Source of the DNA: Nitrospirota bacterium
GTDB lineage: Bacteria > Nitrospirota > Thermodesulfovibrionia > Thermodesulfovibrionales > Magnetobacteriaceae
Reading direction: 5' to 3'
DNA length: 52,086 nt
Assembly: GCA_015233725.1 (NCBI GenBank)
Contig: JADFXD010000009.1
Coordinates: 1-52,086 of the forward strand
The notes below the pieces were generated by a model. The model did no database searches. It was not told where the DNA came from and worked only from the letters and a program-made list of their open reading frames with translations. Both the position numbers and the translations under genes were made by a program. Below are positions 7,504-16,164 of this stretch, piece by piece. The first letter of the stretch is position 1. Each line of letters begins with the position of its first letter.

Positions 7504-9240
7504 ATGCAAAAGAAGTGGATTATAAACAGAACTAACAGGGATTTTGTGGATTACCTGTCGAAGGCTGCCGGGATTTCGCCAATAGTGACGCAGATAATGA
7601 TCAACCGTAACATCAAGACGCCCGATAAAGTAAAGGATTTTTTCACGGCCTCTCTCAGCTCCCTGTCTGACCCTTACGAGCTTCCTGGGATGGATAGGGC
7701 AGTTGAACGCATAAGGAGCGCTATCAGTAGCGGCCAACGGATGCTTGTGCATGGTGATTACGATGCCGATGGCACGACGGCCACTGCCATATTGGTAGAG
7801 ACGCTGTTGAGGCTGGGTGGTTGTGTTGAGTATTTTATCCCTACGAGGTTTAAGCATGGTTATGGGTTTCACGGGGCTGCGGTGGAGATTGCCAGAGGCA
7901 AAGGCGTGGGTCTCATAATAAGTGTGGATTGTGGCATTAGTTCCTTTGAGGCGGTGGATTTGGCAAACAGTTACGGCATAGATGTAATCATAACGGACCA
8001 TCACGAACCCCTGTGGAAAGACAATGGAGCCGTTGGTGAAGGAGGGGAGTCTTGCACTCATTCGGCGGTATTGCCAAATGCCTTTTGCATCGTTAATCCG
8101 AAGCTGACTGGCGTGGATAATCCGCTTTCCATACTGACGGGGGCTGGCATGTCCTTGAAGTTATCCATCGCGCTAATGGGAAGGGAGGCCGATGCGGATG
8201 ATTTTACTAGGCTCTTGGACATTGCTGCTATAGGTACGATAGCTGACGTAGCGCCGTTGGTTGGTGAAAACAGGGTGATAGTCAAGGAAGGGCTGAGGGT
8301 GCTTGCAGACAAGAAGAGGGTTGGGTTGAGGGAGCTTCTGGCGCTAAACGGTCTGAGTGAGCGTGCCCTGGAGCCTGAACTCATGTCCTATTCGGTCATC
8401 CCGAGGATCAATGCTGCCGGTAGAATGGCTGATGCCACCTCCGTGGTCAGGCTGCTAGTGACGGAGTCTGTGGAGGAGGCCAGGTCTATTGCCAACTATC
8501 TCAATGACGTAAACCTCGAGAGGCAGCGGGTTGAGGAGTATGTCCTTGATATGTCGCTGCTCCAGGTAAAACGCAAGGGGTTTGACAAGGTAATCGTCAT
8601 TGCCGATGAGGGTTGGCATGAGGGCGTGCTTGGGATAGTGGCATCAAAGATAGTTGATCGGTATGGTTTACCCTCTGTGGTTTTTTCTATAAAGAATGGC
8701 ATGGCCAGGGGGTCGGCCAGGAGTGTGCCGGAGCTGGATATCTGTGATGCCATATCCCATTGTTCTGAGTGTATTATACAGTTTGGCGGACATAGACAGG
8801 CGGCAGGGCTTACGCTAAAGCAAGAGGATATAGCACGGTTTGAGACCCTTATCAATGACTACGTAAGAAAGACTGTAGCAGATACTGACTTTACACCCAC
8901 AATAACTATTGACGCCGATGTCAGCCTCAAAGACGTAAACTCCAGGCTCCTGATCGAACTGGCAAGGCTCACGCCGTATGGTTATGGCAATCCAGAGCCG
9001 ATCCTGGGGGCAAAGGGGGTAATGACGTTAAACCCCAGGATAGTGGGCAAGAACCACCTTAAATTAAGGCTTGGTTATAACGGTTATATAATCGACGCCA
9101 TCGGCTATGACCTTGGTAGTTATTTGCAAGAGTTATCGATGCACGAGAGGTTTGACGTTGCATTTACGCCAACCATCAACTCCTACAACGGTATCAAATC
9201 CGTACAGCTCAACGTAAAGGCCTTTAGACCAAGCGATTAA
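7504..9240 (+). CDS. recJ: single-stranded-DNA-specific exonuclease RecJ
   Basis: RecJ degrades single-stranded DNA 5' to 3' in recombination and repair. The 578-residue protein shows the DHH-family motifs in order: HGDYDADGTTATA (~81-93), SVDCGISS (~140), TDHHEP (~160), and AIGTIADVAPL (~240). The DHHA1 region follows, with GVLGIVASK (~375) and FGGHRQAAG (~425). A C-terminal OB-like domain closes the protein. The start ATG follows AAGGATTTAAGATAGATA. IGE copy 3 follows the stop. Confidence 0.95.
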   Translation: MQKKWIINRTNRDFVDYLSKAAGISPIVTQIMINRNIKTPDKVKDFFTASLSSLSDPYELPGMDRAVERIRSAISSGQRMLVHGDYDADGTTATAILVETLLRLGGCVEYFIPTRFKHGYGFHGAAVEIARGKGVGLIISVDCGISSFEAVDLANSYGIDVIITDHHEPLWKDNGAVGEGGESCTHSAVLPNAFCIVNPKLTGVDNPLSILTGAGMSLKLSIALMGREADADDFTRLLDIAAIGTIADVAPLVGENRVIVKEGLRVLADKKRVGLRELLALNGLSERALEPELMSYSVIPRINAAGRMADATSVVRLLVTESVEEARSIANYLNDVNLERQRVEEYVLDMSLLQVKRKGFDKVIVIADEGWHEGVLGIVASKIVDRYGLPSVVFSIKNGMARGSARSVPELDICDAISHCSECIIQFGGHRQAAGLTLKQEDIARFETLINDYVRKTVADTDFTPTITIDADVSLKDVNSRLLIELARLTPYGYGNPEPILGAKGVMTLNPRIVGKNHLKLRLGYNGYIIDAIGYDLGSYLQELSMHERFDVAFTPTINSYNGIKSVQLNVKAFRPSD

Positions 9241-9283
9241 GAGTATAGTAGATTTCGATTTGATTAACTACAAAATACATGGC

Positions 9284-9361
9284 ACTTTTAAGGGGTCAAG
9301 GGGACTGGTCCCCTTGCAGGGGGTTCTGAAGGGGGGCGGCCAGGCGTCCCCTTTCTTTTTT
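9284..9361 (+). repeat. IGE copy 3
   Basis: The core only: GGGGTCAAGGGGACTGGTCC hairpin, GCAGGGGGTTCTGAAGG linker, and a second hairpin followed by CTTTCTTTTTTTG. It lies 3' of recJ in terminator orientation and directly 5' of the antiporter gene. Confidence 0.85.
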
Positions 9362-9404
9362 TGTATTGCATACGATCGAAACGCGCTATAGTTGGGGGTC
9401 GTTA

Positions 9405-10757
9405 ATGCACGAAACGACGCAAGCAGCAACATTGGGGGGGTTTGTCTTTTGGGGGGCGACTCTGATATTTGTTGTAGCGTATGCAGCGATAATATCCGAA
9501 AAGATAGACAAGACGGTTGTGGCCATATTGGGCGCTGCACTGATGATTATCTTTCACATATTAGACCAGCACGAGGCCTTTGCCGTTGAGGAACTGGGGG
9601 TGGACTGGAATGTAGTTTTCCTTCTCATCTCCATGATGATTATAATTAACATCATGCGTCCAACTGGTGTTTTTGAGTATATAGCCATCAAGAGCGCCCG
9701 ATTGGGAAAGGGTGAGCCCCTGCGCATAATGATAATATTGTCAGTGGTGACGGCGCTACTGAGCTCCTTACTGGATAACGTCACGACGGTTTTACTTATA
9801 GCCCCCATTACGATTCTTATATCGGATGCCCTGGAGATAGACCCTGTACCGTTTCTGATCATGGAGGCCATTGCATCCAACGTGGGCGGTACGGCTACGT
9901 TGATAGGTGACCCGCCAAATATAATGATTGCATCAAAGGCCAGGCTTGATTTCATGGACTTTATTATACATCTGACGCCTATTGTTGTAGTGAATATGGT
10001 GGCGCTTGTCTTTGTGATTAAGATAGTGTTTGCCAGGAGGCTACAGACCACGGAGGAAAATAAGCAGAATCTCCTCCAGATGAATGAAAATGATGTCATA
10101 ACTGACCCTCTGATGCTTAAGAAGTCCCTTTTTGTGTTGTCTGTTGTCCTGTTGGGGTTTGTCTTCCACGGGGCGCTTCACTATCAGACGGCGACAATAG
10201 CGCTCTTTGGTGCAGGGTTATTACTGCTGTTATCAAAAACCCATGAGCCACACCACATACTAGCTGATGTTGAGTGGTCTACGATATTCTTCTTTATAGG
10301 AATATTTATCCTTGTTGGGGGTGTGGTGAAGGTCGGTCTGATCAAGCTATTGTCTGTTGAAATGCTTGCCATTACCAAGGGAAATCTCTTTGCCACAAGC
10401 ATGGTCATCCTCTGGTTATCTGCATTTGCCTCGGCCATTGTGGATAACATCCCTTACGTTGCCACGATGAACCCCCTGGTGATAAACATGGCAGAACAGT
10501 TGTGGCCTAACCTTCATGGCGTTGAACTTCTTCATAACAAGGACCTTATGCCTATCTGGTGGTCTCTGGTGCTGGGGGCGTGTCTGGGGGGCAATGGTTC
10601 ACTCATTGGCGCCTCGGCCAACGTCATTGTTGCTGGCATGGCCGAGCAGGTGGGCAGAAAGATATCCTTCATGCGTTTTATGGCATACGGTTTTCCTATT
10701 ATGATCCTGACCGTATCTATCTCCATGATCTACGTGTGGTTGAGATACTACGTGTAG
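9405..10757 (+). CDS. ArsB/NhaD-family (SLC13-like) ion antiporter
   Basis: The protein (450 residues from ATG 9405, behind GGGGG) is an ion transporter of the ArsB/NhaD/P-protein group. About eleven hydrophobic segments are visible. The paired re-entrant motifs are [14 protein letters not shown] with [14 protein letters not shown] in the first half and [15 protein letters not shown] with [14 protein letters not shown] in the second. This duplicated D-N / G-P-N pattern is typical of the family. The substrate (Na+/H+, arsenite or a dicarboxylate) cannot be decided from sequence. No ars genes are adjacent, so Na+/H+ exchange is a reasonable guess. Confidence 0.8.
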   Translation: MHETTQAATLGGFVFWGATLIFVVAYAAIISEKIDKTVVAILGAALMIIFHILDQHEAFAVEELGVDWNVVFLLISMMIIINIMRPTGVFEYIAIKSARLGKGEPLRIMIILSVVTALLSSLLDNVTTVLLIAPITILISDALEIDPVPFLIMEAIASNVGGTATLIGDPPNIMIASKARLDFMDFIIHLTPIVVVNMVALVFVIKIVFARRLQTTEENKQNLLQMNENDVITDPLMLKKSLFVLSVVLLGFVFHGALHYQTATIALFGAGLLLLLSKTHEPHHILADVEWSTIFFFIGIFILVGGVVKVGLIKLLSVEMLAITKGNLFATSMVILWLSAFASAIVDNIPYVATMNPLVINMAEQLWPNLHGVELLHNKDLMPIWWSLVLGACLGGNGSLIGASANVIVAGMAEQVGRKISFMRFMAYGFPIMILTVSISMIYVWLRYYV

Positions 10758-10764
10758 ATTAAGT

Positions 10765-10960
10765 ACCTGGGGGCGACAACGATCTGTGGCCTGGCTGTTA
10801 GATCGAGGTCGTAGCTTACGTCAACCAGATGTAGCAGGATAAATGTGCACTCGGCATGTCTGAGAAACTGTAATCCAAGGTCAGCTCCTAAATGGGCGTT
10901 TTCTATAATGCCTGGGATATTGGCTACCGTAAAGCTCGTGTAGTTCTCCATATTGTCCTG
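10765..10960 (-). pseudogene. partial, broken copy of obgE
   Basis: This segment matches the switch region of the intact obgE 1.2 kb to the right, in the same orientation: [20 protein letters not shown], then [10 protein letters not shown], then ARPQIVVA. About 60 nt are missing compared with obgE. The deletion joins two AGGTCGA-like sites, so it probably arose by recombination between short repeats. The copy has no start domain, no P-loop and several substitutions, so it is a gene fragment. Its right end runs up to the YoeB gene. Confidence 0.8.
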
Positions 10961-10986
10961 AAAGTCTATAAAGACTACAAAACTCC

Positions 10987-11232
10987 CTAATAATGATATC
11001 GGCAACTCACAATTCTGATTGCAGTCTCTGAGACTTCGTAGACAATTCTGTGTTCATGGTCTATGCGCCTTGACAATTCATGCTTCAATTTTTCCGGCTT
11101 TCCTTGTCCATGGAAAGGGTGACGCTGAATTTCATTGATCAGGCTGATAATTTTTAGGGCTTTTTTCCTATCTTTTTCTATCCACCATTCCAAGTCCTTA
11201 AAAGCATTAGGGTCAAACCCCAAGCTTCTCAC
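10987..11232 (-). CDS. YoeB/Txe-family mRNA interferase toxin
   Basis: This 81-residue toxin begins at GTG 11232, overlapping the antitoxin gene by 20 nt. Family marks: [14 protein letters not shown] (~9-22), [20 protein letters not shown] (~31-50), the catalytic-region [14 protein letters not shown], and the terminal SCRYHY. YoeB cleaves mRNA at the ribosome. Length and ending are normal, so the toxin looks intact. A longer reading to 11391 would use an N-terminal stretch unlike the family. Confidence 0.88.
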   Translation of the reverse strand: MRSLGFDPNAFKDLEWWIEKDRKKALKIISLINEIQRHPFHGQGKPEKLKHELSRRIDHEHRIVYEVSETAIRIVSCRYHY

Positions 11233-11605
11233 GAACCACCTCAAAAGGAATGTCCTCACTACGCTCTTTCGCCTCCATAAGTCTTTCCCGCATGGCTTTG
11301 CTCTTAAGGAGATAGGCGGTCTCTTTCTCAGACTTAATTTCTCGATATAACGCAATAGGAACCAATAGGTTTCTTCTTTTTGCGGAGCCATGCCCTTTAT
11401 GCTTACTTAATGGTTCTTTACAGTGATGAATAATTTTATCTCTTATATTTTCATATAATGACATGGGTTCTTCTATAATATTTATTGTAACCGTTTGCTT
11501 AATAGAACCACACTCAGGACATGGTATAACACCGTCTAATTCTTTTTGAAGGTTGTTGTTACTAAATTTCTTACCACAAGAATTACATACAATAGTCCTT
11601 TTCAT
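11213..11605 (-). CDS. chimeric antitoxin: zinc-ribbon protein fused to YefM C-terminal half
   Basis: This 130-residue protein starts at ATG 11605 with AGGAG upstream. Residues 1-40 form a zinc ribbon (CNSCGKKF ... CPECGS). About residues 70-80 read EPLSKHKGHGSAKRR, which resembles the normal end of a family of small zinc-ribbon proteins. From there the sequence matches the second half of YefM antitoxins (LLVPIALYREIKSEKETAYL). The usual YefM DNA-binding N-terminus is absent. It is followed by yoeB, so toxin neutralisation may remain while autoregulation is changed. Confidence 0.7.
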   Translation of the reverse strand: MKRTIVCNSCGKKFSNNNLQKELDGVIPCPECGSIKQTVTINIIEEPMSLYENIRDKIIHHCKEPLSKHKGHGSAKRRNLLVPIALYREIKSEKETAYLLKSKAMRERLMEAKERSEDIPFEVVREKLGV

Positions 11606-11689
11606 ATAAATAAGCACTCCTTTTTCCCGAGTTTTCGAGAATAAATCTTAGCAAAGGCATACACCTTGCCTGATCAACATACTTAAATT

Positions 11690-11718
11690 AGAGTAAAATA
11701 ATTTGATAGGATTGTCAA
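11690..11718 (-). promoter_or_regulatory. sigma-70-type promoter of the chimeric antitoxin-yoeB operon
   Basis: On the minus strand TTGACA (11718-11713) is followed after 17 nt by TACTCT (11695-11690). The surrounding ~90 bp closely match the hslV promoter region at 24165-24255. Confidence 0.7.
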
Positions 11719-11732
11719 GATAAAAAATTAAG

Positions 11733-11757
11733 GGGATCACGGACCCCTTGACCCCGT
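11733..11757 (-). repeat. IGE partial copy (hairpin 1 only)
   Basis: GGGGATCACGGACCCCTTGA plus CCCC corresponds to the hairpin-1 end of the IGE. It lies between obgE and the antitoxin promoter. The second hairpin is missing. Confidence 0.6.
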
Positions 11758-11759
11758 AA

Positions 11760-12794
11760 CTACGTATTCGTTGAAGTATTCAGCTCCCCTTTTCTCATCT
11801 GTCCTATAAGTACGGAGACGTGGCTTATCAACTCGTTGATCCCTTCTTTTGACACGGCTGATATCTTGAAAAACGGGATATCAGACTCCTCGCAGTATGC
11901 CGCCAATCTACTGAGTCTATGACCATCGTAGGCAACGTCGAGTTTGGTGGCTACGACGATCTGTGGCCTGGCTGCCAGGTCGACGTTGTGCATGGAGAGT
12001 TCCCGGTTAGTCTTGATGAGCGTCTCAACGGGGTCAAGGTCGAGGTCGTCGCTTACGTCAACTAGATGCAACAGGACAAACGTGCGCTCGGCATGTCTGA
12101 GAAACTGTAATCCCAGTCCGGCCCCTAAATGGGCGTTTTCTATAATGCCAGGGATATCGGCCACGGTAAAGCTCGTGTAGTCCTTCATCTTGACAACGCC
12201 GAGGTTTGGCACCAGGGTAGTGAAGGGATAGTCGGCAATCTTGGGTCTGGCAGAGGAGATGCCTGCCAGAAGCGTTGATTTACCGGCATTTGGCATCCCA
12301 ACGAGGCCAACATCGGCAAGGAGCTTAAGTTCCAGGACGAGGTATGCCTCCTGCCCCTCCTCTCCTGGTTGAGCAAACTTGGGCGACTGAAAGGTCGAGG
12401 TCTTAAAGTGTGCATTGCCCTTGCCTCCGCGTCCACCACGCAAGACAACGGCCTCCATAGCGTCCTCGGTGAGGTCGGCGATGACCTGGTTTGAGGTCTG
12501 CTCCCTGATGACAGTCCCCACGGGGACCTTTATAATGAGGTTGGGGGCGTCCTTGCCGTGCATGTCCTTGCCCATGCCGTGGCCGCCGTTTTTGGCCGTG
12601 TAGTGTTTCCTGTATCTGTGGTCAAGGAGGGTGTTTAGCTGGTTGTCGGCCTTGAAGATGATATCTCCGCCTACGCCGCCATCACCGCCGTTTGGCCCGC
12701 CCCAGGGGACATACTTCTCCCGCCTGAAACTGACACACCCCCGACCGCCATGACCAGCCTTGGCGTAAACGCTTACATAATCAACGAATTTCAT
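11760..12794 (-). CDS. obgE: Obg-family ribosome-associated GTPase
   Basis: This essential GTPase acts in 50S assembly and stress control. The 344-residue protein has the Gly-rich Obg fold (GHGGRGCVSFRREK, GGDGGVGGDI, GGRGGKGNAHF) in residues 1-155. The G domain follows, with P-loop GMPNAGKST (~165), the switch PKIADYPFTT, G3 [10 protein letters not shown], and NKxD-like TKLD (~290). The order rplU-rpmA-obgE is canonical. Here an IGE copy separates rpmA from obgE, and the end of that repeat touches the obgE start codon. Confidence 0.96.
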   Translation of the reverse strand: MKFVDYVSVYAKAGHGGRGCVSFRREKYVPWGGPNGGDGGVGGDIIFKADNQLNTLLDHRYRKHYTAKNGGHGMGKDMHGKDAPNLIIKVPVGTVIREQTSNQVIADLTEDAMEAVVLRGGRGGKGNAHFKTSTFQSPKFAQPGEEGQEAYLVLELKLLADVGLVGMPNAGKSTLLAGISSARPKIADYPFTTLVPNLGVVKMKDYTSFTVADIPGIIENAHLGAGLGLQFLRHAERTFVLLHLVDVSDDLDLDPVETLIKTNRELSMHNVDLAARPQIVVATKLDVAYDGHRLSRLAAYCEESDIPFFKISAVSKEGINELISHVSVLIGQMRKGELNTSTNT

Positions 12795-12940
12795 AAGTAC
12801 CTGCCCATAATTAAATATACAAGAAAAAGAGAAGGAAGGGGGCGGCTCTGCCCCCCCTTTGAACCCCCCTGCAAGGGCACCAGTGCCCTTGACCCCATAA
12901 TTCTTAATCCTAACTTATAAATATTATGTCCATGTACTTA
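12795..12940 (-). repeat. IGE copy 4, full length, between rpmA and obgE
   Basis: It runs from AAGTACCTGCCC at the obgE start to GTCCATGTACTTA. On the minus strand it has both hairpins, CAAGGGCAC/GTGCCCTTG and GGGGGGCAGAGCCGCCCCC, then CTTCCTTCTCTTTTTC. Because it lies inside a conserved operon in terminator orientation, it may reduce read-through into obgE. Confidence 0.85.
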
Positions 12941-12965
12941 TCACTGAGCTATGAATTTAAGCGTC

Positions 12966-13232
12966 CTAAGCGGAAGCGGTCACTGGATATACACTGATCT
13001 TCTGTCTGGTCCTGTCCTTTCTCTCAAAGGTGACCACGCCAGCGACCATAGAAAACAGCGTGTCGTCTGATCCAATGCCGACGTTTTCACCTGGATGAAA
13101 CCTGGTCCCGCGCTGCCTGACGAGGATGTTACCCGCCTTTACCAACTGACCGCCATACTTCTTTATACCCAACCGTTTGGATTGGCTGTCTCTGCCGTTT
13201 CTTGTGCTTCCAACGCCTTTCTTATGAGCCAT
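12966..13232 (-). CDS. rpmA: 50S ribosomal protein L27
   Basis: This 88-residue protein has the L27 hallmark start [20 protein letters not shown] and continues [21 protein letters not shown]27 lies near the peptidyl-transferase centre. It has no N-terminal cleavage extension of the Firmicutes type. It overlaps rplU by 11 nt. Confidence 0.97.
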   Translation of the reverse strand: MAHKKGVGSTRNGRDSQSKRLGIKKYGGQLVKAGNILVRQRGTRFHPGENVGIGSDDTLFSMVAGVVTFERKDRTRQKISVYPVTASA

Positions 13233-13563
13233 TGTTACCTCCCACTATCTCGTCAATCTTAATAATAGTGAAATCCTGACGATGTGTCCTATACTTTCTG
13301 TGAGCCTTTCTGGGCTTCATCTTAAATATCTCTATTTTCTTGGTGCGTCCATTTGATAGCACCTGTCCCTTTACCGTGGCGCCATTGACGTAAGGAGCGC
13401 CTAAAACTACCTTGTTGGTGTCATCAGAGATAACCAGCACCTTATCCATGACCACCTGGTGTCCAACCTCAAATCCATCCCGCGGACCCAACTTTCCAAC
13501 CTTGACCTTATCATCAGGTGATACCTTGTACTGCTTGCCACCTGTCTCTATTATCGCGAACAC
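13222..13563 (-). CDS. rplU: 50S ribosomal protein L21
   Basis: This 113-residue protein begins [18 protein letters not shown] and contains the L21 C-terminal [20 protein letters not shown]21 binds 23S rRNA. The CDS is first in the rplU-rpmA-obgE operon. AGGAGGTATAGATTAGGTG-type spacing precedes the ATG, and a good promoter lies 40 nt upstream. Confidence 0.97.
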   Translation of the reverse strand: MFAIIETGGKQYKVSPDDKVKVGKLGPRDGFEVGHQVVMDKVLVISDDTNKVVLGAPYVNGATVKGQVLSNGRTKKIEIFKMKPRKAHRKYRTHRQDFTIIKIDEIVGGNNGS

Positions 13564-13602
13564 CTAATCTATACCTCCTGAAGTCTTTACGTATGTTATA
13601 TT

Positions 13603-13630
13603 TTAATATAATGGTAGTACCAATTGTCAA
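13603..13630 (-). promoter_or_regulatory. sigma-70-type promoter of rplU
   Basis: On the minus strand TTGACA (13630-13625) is followed after 16 nt by TATTAA (13608-13603). It lies about 40 nt upstream of the rplU start. Confidence 0.6.
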
Positions 13631-13670
13631 GCATGGTAAATTTGTTCTCCATTGAAATAGTACCCACCCA

Positions 13671-13787
13671 TTAAGGGGTCAAGGAAGGGCACTGGTGCCC
13701 TTGCAGGAGGGGTCTGAGGGGAGCCAGGAGCGTGCCTTGAGCGGGAAAGAAGCTCCGCCACTCCCCCTTCTTCCTTGTTTCCTTCTC
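13671..13787 (+). repeat. IGE copy 5 with palindromic module
   Basis: TTAAGGGGTCAAGGAAGGGC starts the copy. Then come the GGGCACTGGTGCCC hairpin, GGTCTGAGGGGAGCCAGGAG, and a GAGCGGGAAAGAAGCTCC segment before the T/C-rich end. It abuts the stop of the cyclic-nucleotide-binding gene and points against it. Confidence 0.8.
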
Positions 13788-13791
13788 TATG

Positions 13792-14187
13792 TCACTCGAT
13801 TGAGCCTGTCAAGCGATAGTATTTGATAGTCAGGTTGACCAGTTTGCTGGTTGTGTCTCTCAGTCTCTCCGTGAGGGCCTTGAGGATGATGCGAAAGTCC
13901 TCGGAGGTCTTGTTTATTTCGGTGTCGAGGTAGTCCTTGTCAAACAAGCCGACCTTGACAGTGCCCACCGCCACTGCCGATGCAGAGCGTGGCTGCCGGT
14001 CGATGAAGCTCATGTGTCCAAAGATATCCCCCGAGCTCAGGTGCGTGACCGTTAGATCAACACCGTTGTCTTTTACGTTGATTGCCACCTTGCCTGAGAG
14101 GATCACATAGGTGCCCTCGCCAAACGTCCCCTGTTTGATAATGTGTTGCCCATCCTCATATATCTGTGTAGTGGCTATTTTTTTCAT
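13792..14187 (-). CDS. cyclic-nucleotide-binding domain protein, no output domain
   Basis: This 131-residue protein is a single CRP-type cNMP-binding domain: YEDGQHIIKQGTFGEGTYVI (~11-30), SGKVAI, GDIFGHMSFIDRQPRSASAV (~53-72). The phosphate-binding cassette normally reads FGE.(A/S)L...RSA, so the pocket is partly conserved (RSASA is present). A C-terminal helix replaces the usual HTH, so it is not a classical transcription factor. It may act as a small sensor subunit. No neighbour suggests a pathway. Confidence 0.8.
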   Translation of the reverse strand: MKKIATTQIYEDGQHIIKQGTFGEGTYVILSGKVAINVKDNGVDLTVTHLSSGDIFGHMSFIDRQPRSASAVAVGTVKVGLFDKDYLDTEINKTSEDFRIILKALTERLRDTTSKLVNLTIKYYRLTGSIE

Positions 14188-14239
14188 ATCTTTCTCCTAC
14201 GCTTGCAAAGTTTAATTATTGTACATTATTTTACCAATA

Positions 14240-14267
14240 AAAGAAAGAAGTGAGGGCTTTGCCCTCC
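14240..14267 (-). terminator. intrinsic terminator of the fabG-purM operon
   Basis: On the minus strand GAGGGC-AAA-GCCCTC (14266-14252) is followed by ACTTCTTTCTTTT. It lies 24 nt after the purM stop. Confidence 0.7.
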
Positions 14268-14290
14268 CTTGAATAAATGCGATTGATGAA

Positions 14291-15352
14291 CTATTTATAT
14301 TCTACCCCAGCGCCCTTAATGACCTCGCCTATGACGTAGGCCTGCTGCCCGTAGTCGTTAAGCACGGCGAGCGCCTTTTGAGATTCCTTTTGTGGGGTTA
14401 TGATCACGTAGCCGATGCCCATGTTGAAGGTTTTAAACATCTCCTGGTCATCGATGTTGCCCATTTTTTGTACCAACTGAAAGATTGGCGGTCTATGCCA
14501 TGAGTTGGTGTTTATTTGTATCCCGTGTCCCTGGGGCAAGATGCGTGGGAGGTTGCCCGTGAGGCCTCCGCCGGTTATGTGTGCCATGGCCTTTATCTCT
14601 ATCGTGTCTCTGACGTTGAGTATGGTCTTGACGTATATCTGCGTTGGGGTCAGGAGCTCTTGACCGAGTGTCTTGCCAAGTTCTGGGATGTAGGTGTTTA
14701 TTGGGCTTTGCTCCTTACAGTGACTGGGGTCGAGCTTATTGATGTCAAAGAAGAGCCTTCGTATCAGTGAGTAGCCATTACTATGAAGGCCGGTTGAGGC
14801 AAGCCCTATGACGGAGTCACCGACCTGTACGTCATTAGGGTCAACGACGTTGCCCCTGTTGAGGATGCCGACCACAAAGCCTGATAGGTCGTACTCATTG
14901 TCTGCATAAAACCCTGGCATCTCAGCGGTCTCCCCACCTACCAGCGAGCAGCCCGCCTGCAGACATCCCTCGGTGATACCCCTGAGGATATCCACGGCCA
15001 CGGCCTTGTCCAGTCTGGCCACGGCCAGGTAGTCAAGGAAGAACAACGGTTCTGCCCCAGCCGTTAGGATATCGTTAGCGCACATGGCCACCAGGTCGAT
15101 CCCTATGGTGTCGTGCCGATTGAGCATAAAGGCGATCTTTAGCTTTGTGCCCACGCCATCGGTGCTGCTTACCAACACGGGGTCATTGTACCTGTTGAGA
15201 TCGACCTTGAACAGGGAATAAAAGGCGCCTATGTCGGTTAGGACCTCCTTGCGAAAGGTCTTTCTGATCATCGGGGTGATTTCGTTTACGAAGGCATCGG
15301 CCATCTCTATGTTGACGCCCGCCTCTTTATATGTAAGGGGTGTGTTGTTCAT
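14291..15352 (-). CDS. purM: phosphoribosylformylglycinamidine cyclo-ligase (AIR synthetase)
   Basis: PurM makes aminoimidazole ribotide from FGAM with ATP in purine synthesis. The start ATG 15352 overlaps the rnc stop as ATGA, giving 353 residues. Family motifs: TYKEAGVNIE, STDGVGTKLKIA (~65), CANDIL, GCSLVGGETAEMPG (~135), STGLHSNGYSLIR (~190), and HITGGGLTGNLPR (~265). It is the last gene of the fabG-acpP-fabF-rnc-purM operon, so translation is probably coupled to rnc. Confidence 0.96.
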   Translation of the reverse strand: MNNTPLTYKEAGVNIEMADAFVNEITPMIRKTFRKEVLTDIGAFYSLFKVDLNRYNDPVLVSSTDGVGTKLKIAFMLNRHDTIGIDLVAMCANDILTAGAEPLFFLDYLAVARLDKAVAVDILRGITEGCLQAGCSLVGGETAEMPGFYADNEYDLSGFVVGILNRGNVVDPNDVQVGDSVIGLASTGLHSNGYSLIRRLFFDINKLDPSHCKEQSPINTYIPELGKTLGQELLTPTQIYVKTILNVRDTIEIKAMAHITGGGLTGNLPRILPQGHGIQINTNSWHRPPIFQLVQKMGNIDDQEMFKTFNMGIGYVIITPQKESQKALAVLNDYGQQAYVIGEVIKGAGVEYK

Positions 15353-16164
15353 GTCTGTTTGACCGTTATACCTCTCTGATGCAGGGTTTGCAGCGCTGCA
15401 CATGCCGCGTTTATTTGAGCTGTTTTCTTGCTCTTTCCGCTTCCCGTTGCCAGGGGTTGGGCGTTGAGGTAGACCTCGTAGACGAAGGTCTTGTTGTGGT
15501 CATCGCCCCTCTCGCTTACCAGTTTATACTCCGGCAGGGTTGTAAACAGCGTTTGACTTAGCTCCTGTAGTGTTGTCTTGTAGTCGTAGTGCTGGTGTTG
15601 GTTTATGGCCCTGTTGATAGTGCTGGCGTACATTTGCATGACCACTGACTTGGCAACCTGGTAGTTGCTATCGAGAAATATCGCCCCGATGATAGCCTCC
15701 AGGGTGTTTGCGATAAGCGAGCTCTTTTTTCTGCCGCCGGTTGACTCCTCGCCCTTACCCAGTCTGATGTAGCGTCCAATATCTATCCCTGTTGCCAGTT
15801 CGGCCAGTATCTCCCTTGAGACCAGGTAGGACTTTAGTTTAGACATCTCCGACTCCGAGAGAGATGCGTTTTCCCTAAAGAGGATATCCGTTATGGCCAT
15901 CCCCAGTACGGCATCTCCCAGGAACTCAACACGCTCGTTGTAGCTGCGGCTCTTGTCAGGGCTCTCGTGGAAGTAGGAGCGGTGGGTCAGTGCCTCTATG
16001 AGCAGCTCCCTGTTGTTAAAGACGTAGTGCAACTGGCCTTGAAGTGTCTCCAGGGCATCGTCTGTGCAAGGCGCCACTGGTTCTGGTTTAGTTGATAGCT
16101 CTGGCTGCCTTGGTGGCTGGAACTCAGAGGTTGGTTTCAGGGTTGAGCAGTCAGCAGGGATCAT
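15349..16164 (-). CDS. rnc: ribonuclease III with N-terminal extension
   Basis: RNase III cuts double-stranded RNA in rRNA and mRNA processing. The chosen start ATG 16164 overlaps the fabF end by 14 nt and gives 271 residues. The first ~40 residues are Pro-rich and unlike the family. The catalytic domain then begins (LQGQLHYVFNNRELLIEALT), with the signature ERVEFLGDAVLGMA and catalytic E/D residues. A dsRNA-binding domain (DYKTTLQELSQ ... KKTAQINAACAAL) closes the protein. The acpP-fabF-rnc order is widely conserved. Confidence 0.95.
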   Translation of the reverse strand: MIPADCSTLKPTSEFQPPRQPELSTKPEPVAPCTDDALETLQGQLHYVFNNRELLIEALTHRSYFHESPDKSRSYNERVEFLGDAVLGMAITDILFRENASLSESEMSKLKSYLVSREILAELATGIDIGRYIRLGKGEESTGGRKKSSLIANTLEAIIGAIFLDSNYQVAKSVVMQMYASTINRAINQHQHYDYKTTLQELSQTLFTTLPEYKLVSERGDDHNKTFVYEVYLNAQPLATGSGKSKKTAQINAACAALQTLHQRGITVKQT

